NCBI GenBank assembly: GCA_947385085.1
Contig: CANDJN010000009.1
Location: 1-62,824, forward strand
From: an uncultured Erysipelotrichaceae bacterium
Lineage (GTDB): Bacteria; Bacillota_I; Bacilli_A; Erysipelotrichales; Erysipelotrichaceae
DNA length: 62,824 nt
Direction: 5' to 3'
Shown: positions 1 to 8,658 of the stretch, one piece after another
How positions within the stretch are numbered: the first letter of the stretch is position 1
Layout: each line of letters begins with the position of its first letter
Notes under the pieces: generated by a model
What the model saw: only the letters and a program-made list of their open reading frames with translations
Told to the model about the DNA's origin: nothing
The model's database searches: none
Position numbers and translations under genes: made by a program

Positions 1-88
1 AGACTTTATTTAAGCCTTGTATTGATATTCACTAACTTTTTTAGGTGTCAAACTCACGTAAACAAGCAATAAAATCGATTAATAAAAC

Positions 89-101
89 GTTGAATTTCAA
101 C
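89..101. promoter_or_regulatory. Short perfect palindrome upstream of the cytidylyltransferase gene
   Basis: GTTGAATTTCAAC is a 13-base perfect palindrome about 50 bases before the TATAAT at 152-157. Its position fits an operator for the winged-helix domain of the next gene, but that link is inference; it could be chance in AT-rich DNA. Confidence 0.25.
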
Positions 102-151
102 TACCCGCCCACAATTTCTATGACTCCCTATCCCCTCCATTAAAAATATGT

Positions 152-157
152 TATAAT
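152..157 (+). promoter_or_regulatory. -10 box for the winged-helix/cytidylyltransferase gene
   Basis: A consensus TATAAT lies 45 bases before the chosen ATG at 202. No good -35 hexamer is visible at the usual distance, so the promoter may be activator-dependent. Confidence 0.45.
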
Positions 158-201
158 GTTAGCGCTATGTGCTCAAATATGAACAAAAGGGAGTGTCTCT
201 T

Positions 202-1110
202 ATGAATTTAACGTTATGTCAATTTGAAATATTAGTAAGAATCGAACGTCACCCGGAACAAAAGCATTCACAGCGAGATTTGGCTAAGGCTTTGGGCGTA
301 TCACTGGGTGTGATCAATAAAACCATTACCGAATTAATGGACAAGGAATTGATGAAATCCATTGGCAACAGTAAGTACGAAATCACGTTAAAAGGCTATG
401 AATGGCTGGAGCCGTATCGGGTAAAAAAAGCAATCTTCATGGCGGCAGGATTTGGTAGCCGAATGGTTCCCGTTACCTTAAATACTCCAAAACCGCTCAT
501 CATGGTTCATGGAAAAAAGATCATCGAAACGTTGTTAGATGCGGTAATAGAAGCCGGCATCCAAGATATTACCATTGTTCGCGGCTATTTAAGCGAGCAA
601 TTCGATGTGCTGCTAAAAAAATATCCGATGATTAAATTTGTGGAAAATCCCATTTACAATGAGGCTAATAACATTTCCTCTGCCTATGTGGTCAAGGATC
701 TTTTAGCGAATGCCTATGTACTGGAATCCGATTTGGTGTTATATAACAAGGAAATCATCCGCAAATATGAATATGCGACCAATTATACCGGTATGAAAGT
801 CGCTAGAACCGATGACTGGTGCTTTGAGACCAAAAAGGGCATCATCACCAAAGTCAAGGTTGGAGGGCAAAATGTTCATCATATGTTCGGTATCTCGTAT
901 TGGTCAAAAAGCGATGCGGAAAATATGAAACAAGACATTGACACGGTCTTCCACAGTCCCGGCGGAAAAGAGCGCTATTGGGATGAGGTTGCGTTAAAGG
1001 ATTGTATCGATCACTATTCCGTGATGGTTCGCGAAGTCAGCTTAGGAGATGTCGTGGAAATTGACACCTTCAATGAATTAAAACAAATTGATCCGATCTA
1101 TAACGTATAA
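202..1110 (+). CDS. Winged-helix domain fused to LicC-type CTP transferase; candidate AEP cytidylyltransferase
   Basis: 302 aa. Residues 1-70 form a MarR-like winged helix (RDLAKALGVSLGVINKTITEL). Residues 75-302 form a nucleotidyltransferase with the signature AAGFGSRM...TPKPLI seen in LicC phosphocholine cytidylyltransferases and sugar-nucleotide pyrophosphorylases. I chose the ATG at 202 because AGGGAG sits just upstream; the in-frame ATG at 169 has no such site. The gene converges on a complete 2-aminoethylphosphonate operon, and known AEP cytidylyltransferases (PntC) belong to this fold. CMP-AEP formation is therefore my preferred inference; phosphocholine or another phospho-alcohol is the alternative. 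No transferase for the activated group lies in the window. The HTH domain may sense the pathway or regulate the operon. Confidence 0.72.
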   Translation: MNLTLCQFEILVRIERHPEQKHSQRDLAKALGVSLGVINKTITELMDKELMKSIGNSKYEITLKGYEWLEPYRVKKAIFMAAGFGSRMVPVTLNTPKPLIMVHGKKIIETLLDAVIEAGIQDITIVRGYLSEQFDVLLKKYPMIKFVENPIYNEANNISSAYVVKDLLANAYVLESDLVLYNKEIIRKYEYATNYTGMKVARTDDWCFETKKGIITKVKVGGQNVHHMFGISYWSKSDAENMKQDIDTVFHSPGGKERYWDEVALKDCIDHYSVMVREVSLGDVVEIDTFNELKQIDPIYNV

Positions 1111-1111
1111 T

Positions 1112-1150
1112 AAAATGACAGGTCTTGCACGATCTGTCATTTTTTATTTT
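1112..1150. terminator. Bidirectional rho-independent terminator
   Basis: AAAATGACAG (1112-1121) pairs with CTGTCATTTT (1134-1143). T-rich sequence follows on the plus strand and the A-rich start serves the minus strand. It separates two convergent genes. Confidence 0.85.
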
Positions 1151-1152
1151 CA

Positions 1153-2448
1153 TCATAATTCATGAATCAAAGTTAAAATTTCTTTTATCGACATACAGCG
1201 ATCATCCGCTTCCTTTGCCCGATGATGTTTTAAAATATCAATGGCGGCGCTTTGCATCGCCGGAAAGGCACTGCGTGTCAGCTGATTCGCATAGATGACA
1301 ATATTGATGCCGTGCTGCGCCAGCTCTTCCTCAGTTACAGTATTGTAAGAGGTAGGCACTACGATGATCGGCGTGGTACTGTCCTGCTTGCGGAATTCAT
1401 CACAGAATGTAAAGATTTCATCCGGTTCCTTGCGACGAGAATGAATCATAATGCCATCCGCTCCTGCCTTCGTATAAGCAAAGGCTCTTGTCAGCGCATC
1501 CTCCATTCCCTGTTCCAGAATTAAGCTTTCAATACGGGCAATGATCATAAAGTCATCACTGAGCTGTACATTTTTACCCGCTGCGATTTTACGGCAGAAG
1601 TTTTCAATCGTATCCTGGGTTTGTTCAACCTCTGTCCCAAATAAGGAATTCTTTTTCAATCCGGTCTTATCTTCAATGATGATCGCAGAAACACCCATTC
1701 GCTCCAAGGTGCGCACATTATATACAAAATGCTCAATCAAGCCGCCGGTATCGCCATCTAAAATAATGGGCTTGGTGGACACATCCATAACATCATCAAT
1801 AGTTCTCATGCGGCTCGACATATCCACCAGTTCAATATCGGGTTTGCCCTTGGCCGTGGAATCACAAAGGCTGCTAATCCACATGGCATCAAACTGATCC
1901 AGTTCACCTTGATCCTCGACAATCGTTTTCTCGGCGATTAACGCTGTTATGCCGCTGTGCACCTCCAGTGCCTTTACGATCGGACGCAGCGATAACAGCT
2001 GTTTTAAGCGTTTGCGTCGATATTCCGGCATCGCCAGCTGTTCGCGCATCTTGGTATCAATCCGTTTCACCTTTTCATTGCGTGTATAAGGTACCTCGAT
2101 TAATTGACCGCCCCACTGTCCCAATAGTTCTATGACTTCATTACGAATCACCTGTTGGGCGTTGTCCTTCCAGTTATCGCCATGGATGACATAATCAGGA
2201 CGATACTTTAACAAATTATCCTTATAGGATACGCTGTTTTGGACGACGACCTCATCCACTTCGGGCAAATCCTTAAACAGCTGTTGGCGCTGTTCACAAT
2301 TCAGCGTTGGAAAGCGGTCAAATTTTACGAGCGCTTCATCACTCATAACCCCGATCATCACCTTGCCGTATTGCTTGGCGGTACGGATCACGTTTAAATG
2401 TCCTTCATGGATAACATCGGTGGTAAAGCAGGCATATATGGTTTTCAT
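1153..2448 (-). CDS. aepX: Bifunctional cytidylyltransferase / phosphoenolpyruvate mutase
   Basis: 431 aa. Residues 1-135 are a TagD-like nucleotidyltransferase with an HxGH motif (HEGH, residues 14-17). Residues 160-425 are PEP mutase, with the diagnostic EDKTGLKKNS motif that separates true mutases from isocitrate-lyase-like relatives. PEP mutase converts phosphoenolpyruvate to phosphonopyruvate, the committing step of C-P bond synthesis. The ATG directly abuts the stop codon of the decarboxylase gene, with AGGGAG inside that gene's last codons, so the two are translationally coupled. The same fused architecture occurs in AepX of Bacteroides fragilis. The N-terminal domain may activate the final phosphonate or a partner alcohol; its substrate cannot be read from sequence. 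Confidence 0.88.
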   Translation of the reverse strand: MKTIYACFTTDVIHEGHLNVIRTAKQYGKVMIGVMSDEALVKFDRFPTLNCEQRQQLFKDLPEVDEVVVQNSVSYKDNLLKYRPDYVIHGDNWKDNAQQVIRNEVIELLGQWGGQLIEVPYTRNEKVKRIDTKMREQLAMPEYRRKRLKQLLSLRPIVKALEVHSGITALIAEKTIVEDQGELDQFDAMWISSLCDSTAKGKPDIELVDMSSRMRTIDDVMDVSTKPIILDGDTGGLIEHFVYNVRTLERMGVSAIIIEDKTGLKKNSLFGTEVEQTQDTIENFCRKIAAGKNVQLSDDFMIIARIESLILEQGMEDALTRAFAYTKAGADGIMIHSRRKEPDEIFTFCDEFRKQDSTTPIIVVPTSYNTVTEEELAQHGINIVIYANQLTRSAFPAMQSAAIDILKHHRAKEADDRCMSIKEILTLIHEL

Positions 2449-3579
2449 TTACTTGTCTCCCTTCATATAGTGCATAAACGATTCCTTATTGGCACAGGCG
2501 CTTTCCTTGGGACGCCCCAAATCCGCGCGTGAGCCAAGCGCAACTTTTACTTCTACAAGGATCGGACCATCCTGTGCTTGAATCTGATGTAAAACATCAC
2601 CCAGCGCATCATGGTCTTTGACACTGTACGTATGGTTATAGCCAAATACTTTTGCGCTTTGCGCAAAATCGCGAGCGCCGCATAATGTCGGCATTCCCCC
2701 GACTGATTCGTGTGCCTGATTATTTAAAATGATATGCACAAAATTAGTACCGGCATGATACGCAATTGTATTCATGGATCCCATATGCATCAAGGCGGCG
2801 CCATCACCATCAATACAATATACCTTGCGCTGAGGATTGCTTTGGGCAACGCCAAGTGCGATCATCGACGCGTGGCCCATCGAGCCTACCGTTAGAAACA
2901 GCCGGTCATGATTGCCGTAAAGACGCTCGCTGACTTCATAAGCCTCCCGGGATATTTTTCCCGTAGTGGTAATAATTACATCATTTTCCTGTGTTTGCTT
3001 TAAAATGGATTCAATCACCTGTTCCCGCTTCAAGTCAAAGCCGTTTTCAAAATGATACGATTCATCCGAGCTCAATGCCCCTTTGCGGATGACAATCGCA
3101 AATTGCCGATGTGCTTGAAGACTGATCGATGCACGTTTCACCATATCTTGCCATTGTTTCGCACTTGTATGTTCATCCAATAGCGCATATTCAATTTCTA
3201 ATAAATCCAGCAGTGGCAATGTAATTTCACCTTGAAAAACGTGCTGGGGCTCATCTTTGATGCCCGGCTCTCCGCGATAACCGATTAAAAACAGCATCGG
3301 TATATCATAAACGCGCTGATGAATTAAGCTGGCAATCGGATTCAGCGCATTGCCCATGCCGCTGTTTTGCATATAAACGCAGCTGATTTCTTCACTGCCC
3401 AGATAATAGCCGGCAGCCAAGGCAACCGCCGCTCCCTCATTGACCGTTACGATGTGTGTGTCGTCACTTTCATTGCGGTTCCAATCATCACATAGTGGCT
3501 TTAATACCGAATCCGGAACCCCGATAAAGCGATTGATGCCGATATTCTTGATAGCTTGAATTACATCAGTGGTATTCAT
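2449..3579 (-). CDS. aepY: Phosphonopyruvate decarboxylase
   Basis: 376 aa, the usual size for this thiamine-diphosphate enzyme. It converts phosphonopyruvate to phosphonoacetaldehyde, pulling the unfavourable mutase equilibrium forward. The N-terminal half begins with the family-typical GVPDSVLKPL. The C-terminal half has the ThDP/Mg motif GDGAALMHMG. The start overlaps the last four bases of the transaminase gene, with GGAGGAAG ahead of the ATG. It is the middle gene of the aepZ-aepY-aepX operon. Confidence 0.9.
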   Translation of the reverse strand: MNTTDVIQAIKNIGINRFIGVPDSVLKPLCDDWNRNESDDTHIVTVNEGAAVALAAGYYLGSEEISCVYMQNSGMGNALNPIASLIHQRVYDIPMLFLIGYRGEPGIKDEPQHVFQGEITLPLLDLLEIEYALLDEHTSAKQWQDMVKRASISLQAHRQFAIVIRKGALSSDESYHFENGFDLKREQVIESILKQTQENDVIITTTGKISREAYEVSERLYGNHDRLFLTVGSMGHASMIALGVAQSNPQRKVYCIDGDGAALMHMGSMNTIAYHAGTNFVHIILNNQAHESVGGMPTLCGARDFAQSAKVFGYNHTYSVKDHDALGDVLHQIQAQDGPILVEVKVALGSRADLGRPKESACANKESFMHYMKGDK

Positions 3580-4676
3580 CGATCTTCCTCCTTTCCATAA
3601 GCTTGTAAGAGGGAAATAAAGCGTTCTACATCCTCATCTGAAATCGCTCCGATATTACCGATGCGAAAGGCGTCATAATCACTTAGCTTACCACGGTAAA
3701 GCAGAAAACCGTTTGCTTTGAAATACTCATAAAAACTGATAAAATCAAATCCCTGCGGATACAAGAATGTCGTTATGACTACGCCTTGATCCTGTTGAGG
3801 CACCAAGGTTTCAAAGCCCTGTTTTTCCATCGCTTCGCGAATTTGGCGTTGTAGCTTAACATAACGATCATGGCGTGCAGCGATTCCTCCCATGGCATTC
3901 ATTTCCTTTATCGCACCATATAGTGCCCGCAATACATGCGTTGGTGAAGTAAAGCGAAATGCGCCCGGATTGTCTTCCATAAAACGATATTGTGCATACA
4001 AATCCAAGGACAGGGAATGTGCAACATCCCCACATTGATCCAAATGATAGCGATTGGCAATGACAAAGGCTAGACCGGGAACACCGTGAAGACATTTATT
4101 GGAGCTGGCGATGAGATAATCAATTTGTAAATCAGCCATCGCAATATCCACTGCGGCAAAGCTGCTCATCGCATCAACAATACTGACCTTATGATAGCGA
4201 TGAATCAATTCCTGAAGCGCTGTGATGTCATTTAGCACACCGGCAGTCGTTTCACTGTGCACATAAGCGACATGTGTAATATCCGCGCGTGCTATCTGCT
4301 TTTCCACTTCTTTCACATCCAGCTTATGAATCATGGAATAATGTACTATTTCATAAGGAACCTTAGCTTTTTGGCAAATCTGTCCCATTCGTTCACCATA
4401 CGCTCCATTGGATAAGATCAGCACCTTCTCTTCCGCCTTCACGACACTGCTTAACACACTCTCAACCCCATAAGTGCCGGATCCGGGAATCAAGATACAC
4501 GCATAATTGCGCGCATCTGCCTTTGCCAGATCCAGCAGCATCCTACGCGTCTCCTCCGCCAAATCATAATACTCCTGATCTCTAGTACCCATGTCAACCG
4601 TCATACACGCTTTCACCTGTTCGCTTGTCGTCAACGGTCCCGGCGTTAATAAAACTCTACTGTCGTCTGTCATCAT
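3576..4676 (-). CDS. aepZ: 2-aminoethylphosphonate--pyruvate transaminase
   Basis: 366 aa class V aminotransferase. The N-terminus LLTPGPLTTSEQVK and the PLP-lysine segment SSNKCLHGVPG are typical of AEP transaminases (PhnW/AepZ). Next to PEP mutase and phosphonopyruvate decarboxylase it should run in the biosynthetic direction, making AEP from phosphonoacetaldehyde. It is the first gene of the operon. AGGAGG precedes tandem ATG codons at 4676 and 4673, and either could be used. The family symbol phnW is often used for the catabolic enzyme; context favours synthesis here. Confidence 0.88.
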   Translation of the reverse strand: MMTDDSRVLLTPGPLTTSEQVKACMTVDMGTRDQEYYDLAEETRRMLLDLAKADARNYACILIPGSGTYGVESVLSSVVKAEEKVLILSNGAYGERMGQICQKAKVPYEIVHYSMIHKLDVKEVEKQIARADITHVAYVHSETTAGVLNDITALQELIHRYHKVSIVDAMSSFAAVDIAMADLQIDYLIASSNKCLHGVPGLAFVIANRYHLDQCGDVAHSLSLDLYAQYRFMEDNPGAFRFTSPTHVLRALYGAIKEMNAMGGIAARHDRYVKLQRQIREAMEKQGFETLVPQQDQGVVITTFLYPQGFDFISFYEYFKANGFLLYRGKLSDYDAFRIGNIGAISDEDVERFISLLQAYGKEEDR

Positions 4677-5124
4677 TTTTATCCTCCTTTTGTTTTTAAA
4701 AACAACGTTATTTGTTTAACGTGAACGATTTTATGCCTTACTGTTTAAATAAAACACATCAGTATCAAAATATAATTTGTTTATCGTTCATTCATAACTA
4801 TTATATTGCTTTTTATGAACATTTACAATAGTAAATCAAGATTATTTTGTTTAATTCTTATAGATTCAATTTCACAAGATTAACATTTCTTCAAAACATT
4901 CACATTTAGTATTACATCTAACCGTTTATTCTGCCATATCACCTCACATATTCTATATGTTATAAAACCATTCATTTTGTGGGAATCTTACCAATTCCCA
5001 TAATAACGAATATTCTAAGGCTATGTTAGACAAAAAATTATCATTAATCTAATGAAAATAGTTTCTTTTATTATAAAAATTTGGTATAATGCACATGATT
5101 AGAGGATGGAAAAGAGGAATCTGT
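4677..5124. other. AT-rich divergent promoter region with repeated TTTGTTTA motif
   Basis: No gene is seen. The inverted repeat ACGTTA-TTTGTT-TAACGT lies at 4705-4722, just before the aep operon. TTTGTTTA recurs at 4711, 4776 and about 4846. The region must hold the aep promoter (minus) and the promoter of the next gene (plus, 5062-5090). An operator role for the repeats is inference. Confidence 0.4.
5062..5090 (+). promoter_or_regulatory. Promoter of the Asn/Gln-rich membrane protein gene
   Basis: TATAAT at 5085-5090 is preceded 17 bases upstream by a weak -35 (TTTCTT, 5062-5067). The ATG at 5089 overlaps the -10 and cannot be in the mRNA, which places translation at the downstream GTG. Confidence 0.6.
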
Positions 5125-7257
5125 GTGAAGGATAAGACTCAAACAGTCGGCTGGATCATTCTTTTTCTTATCGCCTCCGGTTTTTTTGGCTTTATCAGTG
5201 CTTGGCTTCTGAAAATAGAAGACAGCATTGCTTTTTTGACTGTAAGCGGCACTTTGGCATTCATTTGCTTTATCGTCTTGTTAGTGATTTATCGCAAGAT
5301 GCTGAAACGGGCAAATCGTCAGGCTTTATGGGCAATGCTAAACAGAGGCTGTTATCATGAAGTAAATCACCGCATCAGCGAAAAAAACAAACAAATGAGA
5401 CATCTGTGGGAGTTGAAGATGCTTGCCAGCTTCCATAGTGGTGATATGGCAACCTATGATCGACTTTATAAGAATTATATGAACGAGATCAATGAATGTC
5501 GAACCCTCCCTGCATATATGCTCTGTGTGCTGCATGAATTGGTGGATGCGATGTCACACGATAAACCGCCGGCGGTATTTTTAAGAAATGATACCATCAA
5601 GCATTCGTATGTGAAGCAGCGTGACTATCAGCTTTACCACTATATCCAACAAGGCATTCAAGAATACTACGGCAACCAAAAGCATCTCATGAAGATCTAC
5701 TTTGAACGCTTCATGATGCAGACGAATGTTTTATCAAAACCGCTGGGATTTCATTTGCATTATTTGATGACCGTATTTATGGTAGCGAATGACCATCCAC
5801 AGTGGGAAGAATATTTTCACAAAACACAACAGTATATTTTTGATCAAAGAAGTCAATCCTATATGGATCAGCTGAAGTCGAAAATATACGGATTACAGAA
5901 AGGAACGGGTAATCAAGAGCTTATGAATCGAGATCAGAGTCGCAAAAGAAATAATCCGCTGTTTGAGAATGAATCAACGCAGTCTTTGAATCGTTCGTTC
6001 AATTATCAACAGCCAAATCAACGTGAAGAAACCAATTTTACATCACGCCGACACAGTGCGGATATTCAGAAAGAATTCGATGAAATGAATTCTTCCTTGG
6101 ATAACAGCAATGCCTTCCCGCTATATGAGGATGATGAATCTAATTTCCTGAATCAGAAAAATTCCAATGCTGGAAATAATACGAGCAGTATTCCGATTAG
6201 TTCGGATGTGGGAGATGATTTGGATCCGACATGGTTTGCGCGAAAGACCATGGAAAACACACAGCCGGATACTACAGCATCACGCGCATTTGATCGCCGC
6301 AATCCATCCATGAGTGAACCATCGAAAACCAATTCTTTCCCAAAGCAACGAGCGATGAATCAGGGCGCAATGAGTCAAGAACCTATGAATCGTTCTGCTT
6401 ATCAGGATGATACGCAAGGCTTTACAAATCAGCGCATGGCGATGAATTCATCTATGGATAATCCTAGCTTTACTAATCAGCGTCGTGACATGAACCGAAA
6501 CGTCAATGATCAGACGATGTTTGGTCAAAATAATATGGCGATGAATCAGCAAGCGCCCTTGAATGCCAGTCAAACCGGTGAATATCCCAACCAAAATGCA
6601 TATATGCAGAATCAAGGCCAAAATGTGCCACAGTTCCGCAGCAATAACAATATGCAGGCGAACAACAGCTTCCAGCCGTTTGATGATGACGATATGGATG
6701 ATGAACCGCGCTTACAGGCACAAAACTTTGCGTCGACAAAGTCAAAAAAGAAAAAGGCATCACGTAAAGAGCGTAAACGGATGAAAGCAGAAGCAAAACA
6801 GGAGGACTCCTTCCTTGCGAAGGATCGTGCCATTCGCACAGACAAAGAATCATCATACCACAATCATGAGGATGTGGATTCAGGCGATTCACAGCCTTAT
6901 ATGAATTACTTGCGTCAAAATATCACCATTTTCTTTGTGACACTGCTGGATGCTACTCTCGTTTCTATCACCACGGCATCTACGGTATATACTTCATTCT
7001 TTAACCGATTCTCCTCGATCAACTCGGATATCGTTCCGGAAATCATCATGATGGCCGCAATCATTACATTGATAGCCGCCTATGCGACCGCATCGCTACA
7101 TACCGGCTATACGATACTCAAAAAATCAACGCGTAATTGGAATAGGACGGCAAAAATCATTTTATTCCCTGTGCTGTTTGTCTTAGCATTGATCATCGGT
7201 ATTATCTGTGAAATCCCTTATTTAATTTACGCAAACATTAAAAAGCGCAACGAATAA
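5125..7257 (+). CDS. Large membrane protein with Asn/Gln/Met-rich low-complexity middle region
   Basis: 710 aa from the GTG at 5125 (preceded by AGAGGAAT). The longer frame from 5089 starts on the -10 box and is rejected. Two membrane segments lie near residues 9-29 and 36-56. A soluble, aromatic-rich section follows to about 260. Then comes roughly 280 residues rich in N, Q, M, S and R with many MNQ/MNR/TNQR-like units, a short acidic patch, and a very basic stretch (SKKKKASRKERKRMK). Three more membrane segments near 600-620, 636-658 and 678-702 end the protein. I do not recognise the family. The composition resembles a prion-like disordered domain held at the membrane, but this is compositional inference only. 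It is monocistronic, with its own terminator. Confidence 0.7.
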   Translation: MKDKTQTVGWIILFLIASGFFGFISAWLLKIEDSIAFLTVSGTLAFICFIVLLVIYRKMLKRANRQALWAMLNRGCYHEVNHRISEKNKQMRHLWELKMLASFHSGDMATYDRLYKNYMNEINECRTLPAYMLCVLHELVDAMSHDKPPAVFLRNDTIKHSYVKQRDYQLYHYIQQGIQEYYGNQKHLMKIYFERFMMQTNVLSKPLGFHLHYLMTVFMVANDHPQWEEYFHKTQQYIFDQRSQSYMDQLKSKIYGLQKGTGNQELMNRDQSRKRNNPLFENESTQSLNRSFNYQQPNQREETNFTSRRHSADIQKEFDEMNSSLDNSNAFPLYEDDESNFLNQKNSNAGNNTSSIPISSDVGDDLDPTWFARKTMENTQPDTTASRAFDRRNPSMSEPSKTNSFPKQRAMNQGAMSQEPMNRSAYQDDTQGFTNQRMAMNSSMDNPSFTNQRRDMNRNVNDQTMFGQNNMAMNQQAPLNASQTGEYPNQNAYMQNQGQNVPQFRSNNNMQANNSFQPFDDDDMDDEPRLQAQNFASTKSKKKKASRKERKRMKAEAKQEDSFLAKDRAIRTDKESSYHNHEDVDSGDSQPYMNYLRQNITIFFVTLLDATLVSITTASTVYTSFFNRFSSINSDIVPEIIMMAAIITLIAAYATASLHTGYTILKKSTRNWNRTAKIILFPVLFVLALIIGIICEIPYLIYANIKKRNE

Positions 7258-7260
7258 AAT

Positions 7261-7293
7261 AACCACCGGCATAGAAAAGTGTCGGTGGTTTTT
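7261..7293 (+). terminator. Rho-independent terminator
   Basis: AACCACCG (7261-7268) pairs with CGGTGGTT (7283-7290), followed by a T run. It directly follows the membrane protein stop codon. Confidence 0.9.
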
Positions 7294-7754
7294 ATGTAAA
7301 TATAATCGGTAATCATATTAGAGATCATCCACTCATATTGTCACAGTTTTTATTATGATTCTATGAAACGTTTTTGTAGAATATCGTCATTGACCAGTGA
7401 TGAAGAAACAATGGAGCGAACCTTTTCACTTCATTATTCTATTAGCCAAAATCAATAAATTTTCATTTTTGGCTAATAGAACACATTGAAGCTTAGTTAA
7501 GTAAATCAACCACAATTATATCATATAATTAACTCCTGTTAAGTGGCCTGCCAATATTTCGCACCCTATGCTAGAATATACCCATCTAAGCTCAACTTTT
7601 TTGATGATAAAAGAGGGACGAAAAAAATGAAATGAAACAGCGTAACCTCCCTCTGTCGCTGTGTCAATCTATACGACGACTTTTTTATTACGCCGTCGTG
7701 CGGAAAGATTTAAATGATCTTAAGATCAAATAGTTCTGTAAGCCATACAGATAT
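7294..7754. other. AT-rich intergenic region with possible structured small RNA
   Basis: No protein gene is seen. It contains the large palindrome at 7437-7481 (separate entry). On the plus strand, AGAGGGA (7612-7618) can pair with TCCCTCT (7648-7654), and ACAGCG (7637-7642) with CGCTGT (7657-7662), an interleaved pseudoknot-like layout. A hairpin ACGACG/CGTCGT (7673-7678, 7694-7699) follows. A possible extended -10, TGCTAGAAT, ends at 7577. An RNA gene is only a suggestion. Confidence 0.3.
7437..7481. repeat. Large palindrome, left copy of a related pair
   Basis: TTCTATTAGCCAAAA pairs with the arm TTTTGGCTAATAGAA across a 14-16 base AT-rich loop. A relative with the same outer bases (TTCTATT..CCAAAA) occurs at 9314-9352. 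The two bracket an AT-rich, probably acquired segment. Confidence 0.7.
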
Positions 7755-8525
7755 TTATTTAAATGATAACAATTTTTTAGGTGTTGAACGTCTATTTAAT
7801 GATAATGCCTTTGCAGGACAATGGTGAATGCATCGATAACAGTTTTCACATTTTGCGATCAAGAATACCGGATAGCCCTTTTCACTTCTTTTCAAAGCGT
7901 GATGCGGACAATTTTCAATGCAGCGCCCACATTTAACACATTTATCTTGATGCAAAAATATTTTAAATGTAATCATTTGCCCCATCAATTTATTGGGTGA
8001 ATTTATAATACTACTAAAACGAAAACGTGGTATATACCCATGTAACTGTTCCGCTCGCAATAGTCCTAAAAAATCCTCACAATCCCTATGTATTTTTGCA
8101 TATATATTTTTCTCAAAGGTAAAAAACCTTTTATAAAAGGGAAGTATAAGTGCACCATCGCTTGCCGGAGTTTGATAATCCCTATCTTTAACAGTAATAA
8201 TATTTTTCTTTAATAATTGTTTAGCTAACAATCTATTTGTGTTACAAGAACACAAAGCCCGTGTATTATAAATAAATGCGGGTGTACTTTTGCTTAGTGG
8301 GGATAATAGGTTAAAATATTTCTTAATAATATTAGAGGGTGCTCCATGATAAACAGGTGTGCCAATTATAAAAGCGTCATAATCGATCAAGTTAAGTTCT
8401 ATGGAATTTTCAACAGAAAGCAGGGCTACTGTACACGCTTTTGAATGTAACAAACAACTTTGCATGATTTCTGCTAACCGTTTTGTTGAACCTGCACCAG
8501 AAAAATATAGTATCAATATTTTCAT
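7755..8525 (-). CDS. EFR1-type flavodoxin/ferredoxin protein (two [4Fe-4S] clusters)
   Basis: 256 aa from the ATG at 8525, which follows AGGAGA; the longer frame has no support. Residues 1-150 are flavodoxin-like, with a phosphate-binding loop YFSGAGSTKRLAE and a GTPVYHGAPS segment. The C-terminus carries two CxxCxxCxxxCP cluster motifs (CVKCGRCIENCP and CENCYRCIHHCP). It is likely a cytosolic electron carrier combining FMN and two iron-sulfur clusters; its partners are unknown. It is transcribed away from a TetR-type gene whose product would be the natural regulator, but that gene is broken. The DNA is more AT-rich than the flanks, fitting acquisition. Confidence 0.8.
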   Translation of the reverse strand: MKILILYFSGAGSTKRLAEIMQSCLLHSKACTVALLSVENSIELNLIDYDAFIIGTPVYHGAPSNIIKKYFNLLSPLSKSTPAFIYNTRALCSCNTNRLLAKQLLKKNIITVKDRDYQTPASDGALILPFYKRFFTFEKNIYAKIHRDCEDFLGLLRAEQLHGYIPRFRFSSIINSPNKLMGQMITFKIFLHQDKCVKCGRCIENCPHHALKRSEKGYPVFLIAKCENCYRCIHHCPAKALSLNRRSTPKKLLSFK

Positions 8526-8554
8526 TTTTATTCTCCTTAAACAAAATAACACAC

Positions 8555-8608
8555 TTGTGACAGTTCTGTATTTAAAGTATAATAAAAAAGCACGATGAAA
8601 GCAAGCAT
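8555..8608. promoter_or_regulatory. Face-to-face divergent promoters, EFR1 gene and TetR gene
   Basis: Plus strand: TTGTGA (8555-8560), 17 bases, TATAAT (8578-8583), reading toward the TetR gene. Minus strand: TTGCTT, 17 bases, TATACT, overlapping it and reading toward the flavodoxin/ferredoxin gene. This is a classic layout for a divergent TetR regulator. Confidence 0.6.
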
Positions 8609-8658
8609 TCACGATTAAGTGCTACAAAATCAATCATATGTGACAGGCAGGTGGAACT

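Noticed and set aside
5089..5124. ATG start of the membrane protein at 5089
   Set aside because: It overlaps the -10 box and so precedes the mRNA start.
6503..6892. Minus-strand frames inside the Asn/Gln-rich region
   Set aside because: Shadow of low-complexity coding sequence; no start signals.
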